Below, in pieces: positions 1-13,200 of a stretch of DNA of 64,000 nucleotides (position 1 is its first letter; every line of letters starts with the position of its first letter). Origin of the DNA: Cliona cf. orientalis. Its lineage: Eukaryota; Porifera; Demospongiae; Clionaida; Clionaidae. The position numbers and the translations under genes were made by a program. The stretch spans positions 1,054,001 through 1,118,000 of the forward strand of contig OZ005697.1 of NCBI GenBank assembly GCA_963930775.1. The letters are read 5' to 3'. Below the pieces are notes generated by a model, which saw only the letters and a program-made list of their open reading frames with translations, searched no databases and was not told the origin of the DNA.

Positions 1-302
1 GTTTACTAAACATGGGACACACGATCCTGAAAGTGATGTGGACGTGTTTTCTATAACAGCAGAGTATTTTTGAAAATCTGTGAGCTTTAAAGGGACCCAA
101 GACGGAAATAGCCTAACAAAACAGTGATACTTTTGCTGCCACGGCAGGCGCACAGAACGTGACAATAACTGACAAACAGATGCACGAGTCATGTGCCTGC
201 GTGTGCCAGAAGGAGAGAGAGAGACCAAAAATGTTCGTTTACAGAAGGGAAATCAGAGAGAGAGAGAGAGCTAGATAGAGATAGAGAGAGAGAATCATCT
301 AC
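1..302. other. Intron of the left-edge kinase gene
   Basis: Non-coding on both strands as far as I can see. It holds a GA-rich simple repeat (about 211-292) that, on the coding (-) strand, is a CT tract. The next kinase exon must be left of the window. Confidence 0.6.
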
Positions 303-796
303 CTGTGTTTCTCCATTTTCAAGGACCGTTGCTTCACTCTGGAGTAGCATCTTCTTCAGATTGCCAGCTAGCTGTTTCTCCAACGACTTGACTCGATCCT
401 TGAGGGTATCTATCACCTTATCCTTATCCTCCAGGGTGAGGCTAATTGTTTGCAGCTGTTGCTTGTTCGCTGCCAACTGGACACCCTTGGCCTCGAGCTG
501 GTTACGATTACTCTCTAGTACCTATACATACGCACATACACACGTGTATGGATGAATTTGTACGTGTGTGAGTATGAGTGTTAATTGAGGAAGAGAGAAG
601 TGTATGTACACGTGTGATCAGCGATAAATTCAATAAAGGTAATGGAGGTCACATACAAGACAAGTCCCCTTTTGAATTTTAATATTCCGGAGGGGGAGGG
701 GTATACAAACTCCACCCCCTCACTCTGTCTAGCATATCTCTGAATTTGACTTAAACACTCCACTCCCCCCCCTTACTCTCCCCCACCCCCTCTCTG

Positions 797-845
<49 letters not shown>

Positions 846-1123
846 AACCAAAGTTTAGTCTAGCAGCTGTGTAGCTTATACCATAGCCAACAAATTGGAA
901 GCTAAGTTTTACATGGGAACAAGGACCTAATTTGGACATCAAAAGCAAATCTTGACGACAAATTGATCGGCAGAGCTGTGTACTTGCCCACGTGCTACAC
1001 AGGCAGGTGGCCAAATGGTCACACAGCAACAACAGGCTGATACTTTATTTGCTGCTATCTTTGAGTCTCCATGCATATTTGTTTGTGCACTTTGAAGGGT
1101 AAGTTTAAACTACTAGTGAGCTG

Positions 1124-1159
<36 letters not shown>

Positions 1160-3451
1160 GATGATGATGATTTTGGATGGGTAAAAACACTTGCCACTAA
1201 TTGGCTTGAGTGAGTAAGAGAGTATTCAAGGGTTCTCAATAATTTCGTATAATAATATTACTATTACTATAGCCACTTCTCAAACATAATATTGCCGACT
1301 ATTGTGCTGAGTAGATAACATTATGCACAGCGAGTGAGTACAGCATTGTTATTGTACGTGTGTCAAAGAGTACACATGACACTGTGCATAACAAAATTAT
1401 TGTGTGTCATTTATTCCAATCATCTTTGATTTTTCGTTTCACTGTCAACAGTATACCAGACCCCACCAGTAGCAGAGCAGAGCAGAGCAGAGCGGGTTCG
1501 ATAGCTCTCTATGTATGCATACTGATAACAGTGGAATGCCACGGTATACAACTGAGAGATGACGGCAAGATCACAAGCTTTTCAAGAAATAACATTATCC
1601 CATTGAAGCTTCCATTACAAGTCCATATACGCAATGGATGTGCACAGCCTAATATAATTATTTGAATGCTATCTTGTACAAAAATCTGTCATAATAATAA
1701 TAATACTGTTATGCATGGTGCATGTGAAAGACACAAGGTGCTTTTGTGCTAAGGAAGGTGCCATCCATCTCCCCGCCCCTCTTTTATGCCTCTAATGGGA
1801 CGGGCCTGCCAAAACGTGTTTCACCCACAAATCGCTAATTACGCTCCCTCACAGCTGCTTCGTGATTGATAAAAAAGAAGTTCGTCCCTTCAACTTTTTT
1901 TGACTGTTTGCGATACTATACACACACGAATGCATAGAGACAGACAGACAGACGGACGGACGCACACTCCAACTCAAATCAAATCTAGATTTCCCTCACA
2001 ACAAAGTATGAACTTGCATCTCTTTGCGCACACACACACAGACACTTATTAGGGGTGTATGTGGAGACTGGAATATTCCGACACAAATAATAATAATTAT
2101 TACCTTCCTAAAATCTTCCCCCACCTACTAACTAGATGGCTAAACCTTTGAAAACATACACACACACTCTCTCTCTCTCTCAGTTCAGCCGACAGAGGTC
2201 CGTGAAATGTCCTGTTCTCACATTTAATAATTAATTTTGCTCTCAGAAGCTGAATAACTATCAAGCACGCACATGTACACGTACACACACATGCGCATAC
2301 ACACATCAGCCACGCATTCTCACCTGTAAAAGGTCTAGATAGGAGGTAGAAGGGAGAGGAAACTTGCTCTGCAGAGCTTCGAGCGTCACGACAATCTGTG
2401 ACGTCTCGGGCCTTTGACCGGTGTCGTTCTGTAGACACTCTGTCGTCAGCTTATAGAGGCAGTGGTCCGTGCCCATCAAGTCGACCTGCTGACGACGTCG
2501 CTCGGCTTCGGAAACGGGCGTGAGTTTCCCGCCAGCCGATACCTTGACGGCCTCCGTGGGGATGGGCCACATCTGCGATACGAGGTGAAGGATCAGCACA
2601 CCAAACGAGAAACTGTCCATCTTCGTATTGTAGGTGGGATTTTGAGCGAGGGCCTCGGGAGGCATGTAGGCCGCCGTCCCCGGCGCCTGGGTGAGCTGCA
2701 TTGCACGTTTCGGGGTGAGATCGAGGATCCTAGCGACGCCGAGGTCGGCGATTTTTGCGACCATATTGGAGGTGAGGAGGACGTTGTTTGCGGTGAGGTC
2801 ACGGTGGATGATGGGAGGGGAGTGGCCGTGAAGGTAGGCAAGACCCAGGGCGATGTTGTGGAGCATGGAGATTTGCAGGTAGCGAGGGATGTTGGGCTTC
2901 GTCTGGACGCAGGCCGCCAAACTCGTGGGCAAGTACTCCATAACTATCACGGGTGCGCCAGAAGCCTTTTCTATGTAGACGCCCAAAAACTGCACAATGT
3001 ACGGGTGCCGCAAGTTGCTCAATAGGTGACACTCTTTCTCGAACTTTGCCATCATGTTTCCGCTCATAACTGCGCTGCTGCTAGCGCTCTGAGTCGACGA
3101 ACTACCCTGGGCACCAGACGCCAAAGCGCTGGCGCTCTGTTGCGACGAAATCCTTCTCCCGCCGCCGCTACTGGAGAGCTGGCCCTTCGAACTCTGTTCT
3201 GGAATAGTGGGCGGTGAGGATATCTGCTGCTGTTGCTTGCTCGAGCCTTTCTGGCCGACCTGCAGCGGGAACTCGTGGAGCTTCTTGGCTGCGCAGATGG
3301 TGCCCCATCTCCGTACCTTGTAGACTGTGCCGTAGGCACCTTTCCCGATGATTTCACCCGTCTCCATAGTTGCCGAGAGGAGGTAAGGTTGTAACGCTCG
3401 GCTAAGGCTCTCAACACTGACAAATTTGTTGTTTAAAGTCTCTGAAGCCAT
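303..3451 (-). CDS. Protein kinase (TKL/tyrosine-like) with coiled-coil tail, partial at left edge
   Basis: Two exons are visible: 2324-3451 (start ATG at 3451) and 303-521, both phase 0, and the gene continues left of the window. The first exon encodes a full kinase domain: glycine loop GKGAYGTV at residues 36-43, catalytic lysine pair near 56-57, HRDLTANN at 216-223, DLG (in place of DFG) at 236-238, PPE at 264-266, and a C-lobe to about 362. A Ser/Gln-rich insert of about 70 residues (roughly 65-135) sits between the beta-3 lysine and helix C. The second exon is a heptad-like coiled coil rich in L, K, Q and E. HRDL plus the activation-segment pattern place it near tyrosine-kinase-like kinases; substrate unknown. 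Donor CAG|GTGAG at 2323 and acceptor at 522 are clean. The 1.8-kb intron holds only simple repeats. Confidence 0.8.
787..842. repeat. (TC)n microsatellite
   Basis: A nearly pure run of TC dinucleotides inside the kinase intron. Confidence 0.95.
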
Positions 3452-3946
3452 ATCGAGGGGCCGAGCCAGTGGAGTCGCGCGAAATTTTTTTTGTGTTGTC
3501 GTGACGTTCCAACTTTTGGCAAACTAACACGCAATTGTTTATGGTTTTACCTTCACTGTACGTGCTCCCAATATATAGTTAGATGTTGGCTTTATCGGCT
3601 CAAATCGAAAGCCGTCCTCCCCCTGGCTTTGTCAAACTTGGCCTTTTTTGTTTCTCTTCCGCCTGATTGATTGCACAGCACTTTTTTTATCCGCGCGCGA
3701 TGACCCCGCGGCGCGCGCAAGAGCTAGCTTGTAGTAATTAGACCGCAAAAGGGGTGGGGCTCGTTCGATTCATTCCAAATTTCATAGAAATTATTATAAA
3801 CCATCACGAGAAAGTACTAAAAATACACACAACACACATGCAGTCCAAGTGAAGAGCGCAGAAATAAAAAGCATAAAAATTAATTTCTACTGAAGTTTAT
3901 TATGCAAGCTGCTCTGCAACTGGTGGGAGCCGATACAACCTGCAAT

Positions 3947-3996
<50 letters not shown>

Positions 3997-4217
3997 CATA
4001 CAAAGAGAGAGAAACACAGGTGCATAATAACAATGGGATGTACCCTAACAATTATTATTAATGATTATTTAATAATGCCCAGTCATATTGGAGCCAGAAA
4101 AGCCGACTGGTGGACAGCCATTTTTGGCAGTTTGGGTCCTTTAGCGAGGAATAATGAATTTGGCACTATCAACCTAATCCACCAAACTGCCAAATTGAAA
4201 CTTTCCTGCCCTTCTAC
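3452..4217. other. Intergenic region between kinase start and P-Rex 3' end
   Basis: It holds the kinase promoter side (GC-rich CCGCGCGCGATGACCCCGCG stretch near 3690), an (AG)n run at 3948-3994, and an imperfect palindrome at 4113-4200 whose arms read TTTTTGGCAGTTTGG and CCAAACTGCCAAA. No gene is seen. Confidence 0.6.
3948..3994. repeat. (AG)n microsatellite
   Basis: About 45 bp of AG dinucleotides between two genes. Confidence 0.95.
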
Positions 4218-6520
4218 TTACTTTGGAGTCTGTTTTGGTAGCGATTTGCTTTGATCAGCGTTATTCTTCTTTGCTAAATAAATCAGTCCTCCGTGCCTCC
4301 GAAGCGCGTTCAGCGTCGATCGAAAGTTTCGGAACGGTAGCCCATGGCAACGGCCGAGTACCATCACCTGTTCAAGGCTGGTCGCCAACGACGACCGAAA
4401 CACTCCGGAGTCACAAATGTTAACCCTTAGAGCACCCATTCTCGTGGCGACCTCTGCACCGATCGTCAAGAGACCCACCCCAGGTCTCGTCGGCTCCTTC
4501 ACAGCCACCTCAATCTGCCGCATCAGCAGATCCATGGCATTCAACGGACGAGAGATCATGTGAATGGCCAAACATTTCTCGTCGCCGTCCGTGGGGAGGT
4601 TGGATTTGTCCAATCGGAATCGCCTCAGCGATTGGTAGTAGCTCTTGAGCTTCTGAAAAGATGCCATGTTGAGGTCTTTCTCTTTCGTGTACACGTCAAG
4701 ACCTTCCTGGAAGTCTTGCAAACCTATAATAGTATATTATACAATAGGCATTACAGTTTAACTATGGAGGGTCAAGGAATGCGAAAAAAATTCATAAATT
4801 TTTATCTTCTACTACCAATCCCCAAATCCCATTCATTGCCTGCTCAGGCCAATTCCCTAGCCTTGAGAACCAGGGGTCAACCACGTGATTACAAAAAAAT
4901 GATTTAACCACTAGTAGCATAACTAGAATTTTTTTCAAGTGTTGTATAGTAAATTTTTGAGGCACCAGTAGTAAATTTTTGAGACTCTAACTGCGGACAA
5001 AAATACACGGAATTTTTGTGGTACAATAGTTGATCAATGGCATTCAGCACAGCTAGCCTGGTCAGCAAATGCTAATTTAACCACGAAGACCTATGCAACC
5101 AAACCCACGCCAGGTGACTCAGACCACTGTACATGTAAACACTCCACAGACTATGTACATAGCATGAGCACAGACTGCACTGGAGGCCAGTTGGTTGCAT
5201 GCTGGGTATAAAAAGGGTGGCCATGACACTGTGGTTTGGCCCCACATGTTAAGTAAGTGCTAATGAGATTAGCACAGAGCCATTATGCCATTGAAAGCTG
5301 CAAATCAGAGCTACTGTAATACACACGGCCTAGGGTGTGATCATACACAAGCATAGTGGACCCCTCTCTTCAAGCTTTCAATATCTAGATAGGAGAGAGA
5401 GAGAGGGAGGGACTGGGGATGAGGCTGTGCTGTAATACGAGCTTAATTCCTAGATCCTTCACAGGTATTTCAGTGTGTGGTGAAAAAACTGCATTTACAT
5501 ATTTGCAACGTCAGATTATTGCATGCTATATTATACCTCTGTTGAATAGAACTGGGATGACCTTGATGCCTTGGTTGACTACAATGCCCTCAGGCAGCTG
5601 CTTGAATAGGGAACGGGGAATGAAGAATGTGACATGGACCTCGTTTCTATCTCCTTCCAACTTCACAGGGGGTAGTTCAGCTGTATGAAGAGAGAGAGGA
5701 GAGGAGACAGAGAGAGAGATAGCAAGAGAGAGAGAAAAAGAGAGAGAGACAGAGAAAGAGACAGACAGACAGACAGAAAGTGAAGATGACATGACAAATC
5801 ACTGACTTCCGGTTTTACTCACAGTAGTGTAGGGGTAGTGAGTGAGGTTCTTCTTTGTCCTCTGGCTTCACAAAGAGCTTCACCTTTTCGACTTTCGTGA
5901 GTACATACTTGAAGTCCCTCAGCGCACTAAACTCCCTCTCCTGCAGGACAGTGATCATAAACGGAACCGGGATGATAAACAGCTTTAGGAACAAGAGTGT
6001 CTGAGTGCACAATGCACTCTGCTAGGCGGTAGTGATTCCTCCACCCAAATTGGAGGTAACTACTATAATATATACACACGCAGGTGCCACTAAACTGACA
6101 AACATGTGAAAGTACATGTATATACAACATATATACACATCACAACGGAAATAAAACAGTGTATCTACACGAACAAAAAAAAAACATACTCTCTCTCCCC
6201 TTTCTCCCTTTTCTATATCCCCCCTCCCACCTCCCCTCCCCCCCCCCCCCCCACACACACTCACACACTCACATACGAATACACACACACATACATTTGT
6301 AGGAACGAGAGTTGACTGCATGTGGAGCAGGACACCCTTCTTGGCGATCATCTGCAGCCACTGTTGGCTAGTCTCACGACTGTCCTCCTCGTACTCCACC
6401 CCAGGGTTGAGGTGGCCACGCCCAGCCTTAACGAGCTGGTGACCGAACGCCGTGATAACTGAAGTCAAGCACTGAGCAAAGAGTTTATCGATGTTCTGAA
6501 CCACGGGGGTTTCTGGTAGG

Positions 6521-6551
<31 letters not shown>

Positions 6552-7209
6552 AGGGGGAGGGAGAGAGGGAGAGAGAGAGTAGAGAGAGAGAGAACGGGAG
6601 TGTACAATCATGTATGTGTCATAAATTGAAAGTGAAAGTTGCTTAAACCTACTATCACATAGAGCTATGGAGATCCAAACACGTCTGCTCAGTTCTGTAG
6701 TCAACACATACAACGTAATCAAACACCATATCAAAGCACCGTTTTCATAACCGTCAAAAATAACTACGACATAAAAAATATTCATGAGTATATACCTTGA
6801 ATGGTTTTCTGGACAGTCTCCACAAGTGTTCTTGTCGATCTGTTCAGCGGTTCGCCGAGCGACCGTTTCGCCAGAACTTTGACCTCTTCGGAGAGAGATT
6901 TTAACCTTCCTTTGTACCCCTTCAGCTCATCTGTGTAACAACAAATACACACAAGATCATATAAAATTAATGCGGATAGTTAGGCTAAATGTTGATTTTG
7001 AAAAAGGGCAAGATTTGTAGTTCAAGAAGCTGAGGCACAGTATCCGAACTTTTAGTAAGTATTCCTAAGAAGACCTTCACAGACAATAGCACTAGCTGTT
7101 ATATAATAGCGAAGTATAGTGCTAGAATACAACAGTTTATTATATTACTCGTTATCATAATCACCCATTATTGTATACAATGACTGTGAGTACGTGTGTG
7201 TGTATGTGT

Positions 7210-7240
<31 letters not shown>

Positions 7241-10200
7241 GCTCTAAGACTAACTAAAGAGTGAGGCACTGTAGTGACCTTAATTATTTGTATCAACTCT
7301 TCTCTTAAGCTGTAGACTACCATAACGGGAGCCAGCAGTTAAGCTTAGTGGCCATGCATTGCAAGACAGACATGCCTTCAGGGCAGGGAAAAATAACATT
7401 CACAAATATGGGATCATGGTTAATATGTAATCTCAATGGTATTATTGTTACTATAATAATAATATCAATATTAATATTAGTAACTGAGCAACCTCGTTAA
7501 GTTGATTTTTGTCTGGCTAAAGTTAACAGCAATTGATGCAAGCACTCAAAATATTAAGCGATTACCGCAACATTAATTTTAGTCAATCTGCCACACAGTA
7601 TATATTGTACCGTAACAACTATAACCCCGCCCATGACCACACCCACCTTGAGCTGTTGTCTTGAGAATGCCATCGCACTCTTCCACCACACTGAGTAGCA
7701 GTTTGTCTTCCAAATAGCCGAGAAATGACTCGACCCTTTGCAGTACACCCTGCACCATCAGTTTGATCATCGGCTCGGGGTTGCTAACGGATATGACGCG
7801 TTTTCGGGTGGTGGACGGAGAGTTGGTGGGCGTGTGCACGGGGGTGAGGTCGTCGGCATCGCCACGGTTACCGTTGGGGATCATCTGGTGGCCGGAGGTT
7901 GGATTAAGCTCCTGTATCATCCTGCAAAAAAAATCATAGCAAGCCCAAGAGCATGATTCAAATCATATCTTCAATATCGCAAGTTTTAGAATGTCATCCA
8001 TGTAACTAAATGTAGCAATGAAAGAGAGAGAGAGAGAGAAAGAGAAAAAAGAGAGAGAGAGAGAGGAGAGAAAGAGGGAGGGAGGTGAGAGACGAGACTG
8101 GCTGACTCACCTCTTTACCGCCTCCTGTTCATTGACCATCTCCCGGAGATGATTGCGGAGAGTGTAGAGGAGGTCCCTTCTAATCTCAACATCCTTCAAC
8201 AGATTGCCATTGCTCTGTTGTAAAAATAACATGCACAACAATAATAAATATTATTAAACTGATAGTTTAACAACTCCTGCAAGACTGCCTTGATGATAGC
8301 AGCCAAACTACTACTACCGTAGTTAATCGAATACAACGCATGATCCAATTTAATGCAAGAAATTAGCATTTTACAAATTCTGATAACATTAATATATGGA
8401 GTAATTGACGATCTTTACCAGAAAAACATGCGTTTTTCAAAATTGAAATTATTATTTTTTTCCATGCGTTGTATTAAATTAAGTACAGTATACTCCTACA
8501 GGCATTCATATACTATTAGCCAAACTGTACTAGAACTCGATCACTTCACAAATAAATAAACTACTTACCGTCACTGATTTATCATCAACAGTTGGCACGG
8601 CCATCGTCGATATGCAGTAGCCAGTGTGACTCTTAAGTGTGGCTAGACCGTTTCCGAGGGCGCTGGTGTTAATGCTCTCCTCAAACGGAGACGAGGGAGA
8701 GATGGGTGGCGATGAGGCGGCCCCCGAGGTGATTACGTCCAGGATGCTCGTGTGCAGGTTAGTGGCGCAGGCCTCCAGCGCGACGGGAGGGGGATTCCCG
8801 TAGACCTTGTAGGTTGGCCAGCGAGGACCAGAGAGAGCAACAAAAGTCTGCAAAAAATTATAATAAAAGGGTTATATTATACATAATCATGTCTATGATA
8901 TGCAACCCGCAATAGACTTCAAATTATATCAGCAGTGGTCAGGTTTGTTTCTTAACAAACTGGGACTGACTCTATATTACCCTACATTACTTATATTACC
9001 TTACATTACCCTACAATACCTCACAATACCTACAATACCTAAATTACCCTACAATAGAATAATATAAATACTGTGATCTGATTGGTCACTCAAAGGCCCG
9101 AGGCTGTATATATAATAACAGGCACCCAGTTACATAATCAGCACAGTTGATCATCCGTGCAGAAAATACAAAACTTAAAAATTTCGTAACTTTAACGGGC
9201 CTGATACTAACCTTACTGTAGACTTCACTCATAGACTTGAGTCCTCTTAGGTAGTCAGTGACTCTGGCGTCAGTCACCTCTGCCTGTTCCACTAGCGACA
9301 CAACATCCTTCATCTCCTCCTCATACAACTTAAACAGCTGCAACCAATTACCACAACACAATAATAATATTATTATTATAGCTAATTGATCATTCTTATT
9401 GTACACCAATCTCAGCAATCATATTTTAATGTCTGATACCCAATCGAGAACCTCGCTAAAGAATAATAATAATATTATTAGTACAAGACTTAGTATGTTT
9501 GATATACCAACCATGGGATAATGACATGAGTTATTCACAGTAATGCCCCCCCCCCCCCCCAAGGTAAGGACACTGATTGTCTGAAAACAGTTGATTGTGA
9601 GCAACATTTTGTCAAAAATCTGTTGCAGTTCCGTAACTATTACTGTAATACAAAGATATGCTTTTGCTAATACTATGACATGTAAGCATCTTTGAAGAAA
9701 CTTGGTATGAATATGGCATAGTCTAACATGTTTAGGACCATGGTAGCTGCTTTCATCTGCTCAAGAGCTACATTTTGATTTTTGTTCCAGCTCCATAGCT
9801 CTTTCCGTTGCCGAGATACACTTTGGCGCACGCCGCGGTGTGGAATTAATGATATCATAGATATTATAGACTACGTAAATACTGTGATCCGATTGGTCAC
9901 TCAGAGGCCTGAGGCTGTGGCATCCCAAGCAAAGCAAAATGAAATAGTGGGCCTCCGATTGACCAATCAGATTGCTGACCTACATTACTCTACAATACTT
10001 ACAATACTTACATTACCCTACAATACCTACAATACTTACAATACTTTACATTACTCTACATTACCCTACATAATTATAATTTTGGAGATGCTCACTTATA
10101 TCATAATAATTACATACCTGAGCAGGAACAGAGAAGATGTACGGAGATTCAATCACTCTCTCGTAAACCCCTATCGTCGTGTTGTCATTTGTTTCATACG

Positions 10201-13200
10201 AGTAGCTAGTCATGTTCTCCATGAAGGGGTTGCTAAGCTTCAGCTCGACCTTTGCACCTCCCTTGGAGTCAGCGGAGGTTGTCAATGCCTTCTTTACGGC
10301 AGACACCACCTGATCATGGCTACCAAGGAGCAAGTCCTCATCTCCAACCTTCAGAATACCGCTGCTAGCAACAATACCAGCCTTAGCAGCTATTGAGCCT
10401 GCAAGATTCAGAGATGCATCTAATGCGCATGCGTACGAAAAAAAGACGACCTTTACCAAAAATAATATTAGCGCCGCGCGTGACGACCTTTACCTCACCA
10501 TCTAATATTAAATTTCTCACCTTTATCCGTGCTGCTAATAATGACAGGGGAACTCCCCTTCACGTTGAAGCCGATACTTCCTCCCCGGGGACTTAGAACT
10601 ACGTACTCGGAGCTCCTCCTGACGACGGTGAGGTAGAGAGGGGGAGGGGCTTCACCCACGACTGTCAACGCTCCGAAGTGTTCGGTTGGATTTTGAGTAT
10701 TGATGGGTTGTCCGTTAATAGCTAGAACCTGTTGCCCCACTCGTAGTCCACAAACCTGCATAGTGGTCAAATTAATTTTTAATAATACTGGTAATTAGAA
10801 AGCTGAACAGAAAGCTGGGAGAACCAGCCTTGTCCCCAACTTTAAATTCTTATTAATGCATAAAGCAAAGAGCTATATAAGACAGTGGTGCAGTTTGGAG
10901 GATGTTCTTGCATATGCCATGGCTGTATATAATATTATAGCTTAAATTGGCTTACCTGTGCTCCTTCAGAGGCTTTGTTGATGATGACTGTCCGTTGGTT
11001 GCCAAGCTGTGGCCCCGGTTCCTGGATACCAAGCTCCACCCCATAGCTGTGATCCAGCGGTGAAAACAGCAGCTGTAGGGCAAAACAAAGTTATTAATGA
11101 ATTATTATTCGGTGTTATTCCACTTGCAAGTGAGTCAACTCGTGGTATTTTGCATGACGGTGCAAGAACTACGTACATGCTATTGTTATATCTGCTTGCA
11201 AACATAAGCATCGAAGGGCCAATGGTAACATCCTATCATACAACACACTGCAGTCAGGAGGGAAACATCTGCTCTCTGCATTAGCCAAGTCTTTCTCATA
11301 GCATATTTCACAGAAAAGTATATTATATACATGCATCACTGAGAAAGTTGGCTGCATGAAAAGGGTAGGTACGGTATGCATGTGTCTTTAATAGAACACA
11401 CAATCAAACACTCCAGTCCTTAAGCTTCACCTTGAATTATGACTATAGTCTTACCGTGAAAGTCTTGCACTGTGAGTCGCTTATGGATGCAAAGTTCTTC
11501 CTGGATGGGGTTGGAACAAGCGTCAACTTTCTTCCCTTCTCCCCTCCTCCCTCGTGTCCCTCGTCTGCCGTGAACCGATAAAACTCAGCAGCGTCTTTGA
11601 AGTTCTGAGCTGGATCAGTTGCTACGTACAGGATGGCAAAATTAATAGTTGTGTATGGGTGTGGACAAAGTGCCTATCTATCTATGTGCGTGTATTATGA
11701 ATATCCTAGTGTATAAGCCCCTTTCACTTGGGGGTGCTGATCTATAGCACTACACCCCATCCCCCTGAGGCCATATAGACTACATATTTGATCAAACTGA
11801 TATCTGCATCATCATAATAATTATTATTATTATTTATTATCAATGCTGTGTATGCAATTTCTATAGTTTTCGACAACGGGATATGTCAACAGAAGTGACT
11901 ACTAAACCGATTATTATTGTAGGTGGTGTATACACATGCACATACCATGCTTGAGTATGCCTGTTGCATAGAGCTCCTTCCCGAGAGCCACACCCTCCGC
12001 TCTATTGGAAATGTCCTTCTCCTCGCACCACCAGTCGAGCATTCGCTGAGAGCTGAAAACACAGTAGAGGTTTGTTCGACTGACACCAACACGTTGGTCC
12101 CTGAGGGGGTGTCACGGTTAAGTGTGTGTGTGAGAGAGAGAATACTTGATCATCCATAAGTGTGGACAAGTATGGTGGATGTAGGCATAATGATTGTAAT
12201 TTTAGGGCCTAAAAATGGATACAATTTTCATGATTAGGCCATATTCGTTCCATGAATATCAGTGACTGCACACATTCATAATAATGCCCCTAAAACTATA
12301 TTAAACATTATCTGTCAATAAGTGACATATTATGGTCTGATAATACTACAACTGTAGGCTGCTCACTTGAGAAGGGGATCAAAGAGGCCATGTAGCCGAC
12401 AGTAGACTCTGATACCTCGGCTGATCACCTCTTCACTCTCAAGCTTGCCTTTGTATGTTTTGTCGTCGTAGCGGAAACGGTAGAGCAAATCGCCAGTATT
12501 CTTGAATTGATGTTTGTCGTTCACTGCAAGAAGAAATTAAGTAAGAGTCAGTCTTTTATCTCCCATCTCTATCTCACCCTCCCCCCCCTCTCTCTTTCTC
12601 TCTCTCTCTCCCTTCCTCCCTCCTTCCCTCCCACCCTCGATCTCCCCTTCCCCTCACCGTGGTGCATTAATCCACTATCTACGAGAGCTTGTCCAAGAAT
12701 GATGGCTTCTTCAGGATTCTGTGCTTCCTTCTTCTTGATGAGCCAGTTGACCATGTCCTGTCCGCTGAAACTGTCCGTGTGGGTTCGCAGCTTCGCTCGG
12801 TTGTCCTTGATCACCCTGTCTTGCAGCATCTGAGCGTGGAATCTCTCTCCCTTTGTCAGCATGATTTGATGTGTTGCCTTAGCTATTCCAGCAGCCACAC
12901 CTGGAGCGTGGTATGAGTGTATGTGTGTGTGTGTGTATGTTCATTGGATAAGACAGTACTATTCATTTTGTAGCAGTAAGCTATGGATACAATGTATATA
13001 CTTGGAGTGTTTACATTACTGTCTAGCTTTGGGCCTGAAACAAATCAGGCTCCCCCACAGACTGGAATATCTAGATGTGCCCCCCATCAAGAAATCATAC
13101 TAGTATATACTATAGCTGGAGTTGCTCATGAGTCAGTGTGTGATGTAGAGATGAGGCTTCATTCCACATGCCTATGAACACATTGTAGTAGTAGAGTGCC

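Noticed and set aside
1360-1665. 101-codon + strand frame
   Set aside because: No family resemblance, it lies in the kinase intron, includes a short AGAGC repeat, and composition looks non-coding.
2462-3217. Open frames on the + strand opposite the kinase exon
   Set aside because: They are antisense shadows of a GC-rich coding exon that has clear kinase motifs on the other strand.
4218-7921. Phosphatase activity for the P-Rex C-terminal domain
   Set aside because: The fold is related to inositol polyphosphate 4-phosphatases, but the family is not known for activity and I see no clear CX5R active site.
8971-10071. CRISPR-like array from repeated TACATTACC units
   Set aside because: The units are short, irregular and contiguous, with no unique spacers, and the context is an animal intron.
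10521-10755. Reading the P-Rex PDZ exons as a separate PDZ gene
   Set aside because: Phases join without a break to the DEP exons before and the C-terminal exons after, in the known P-Rex order.
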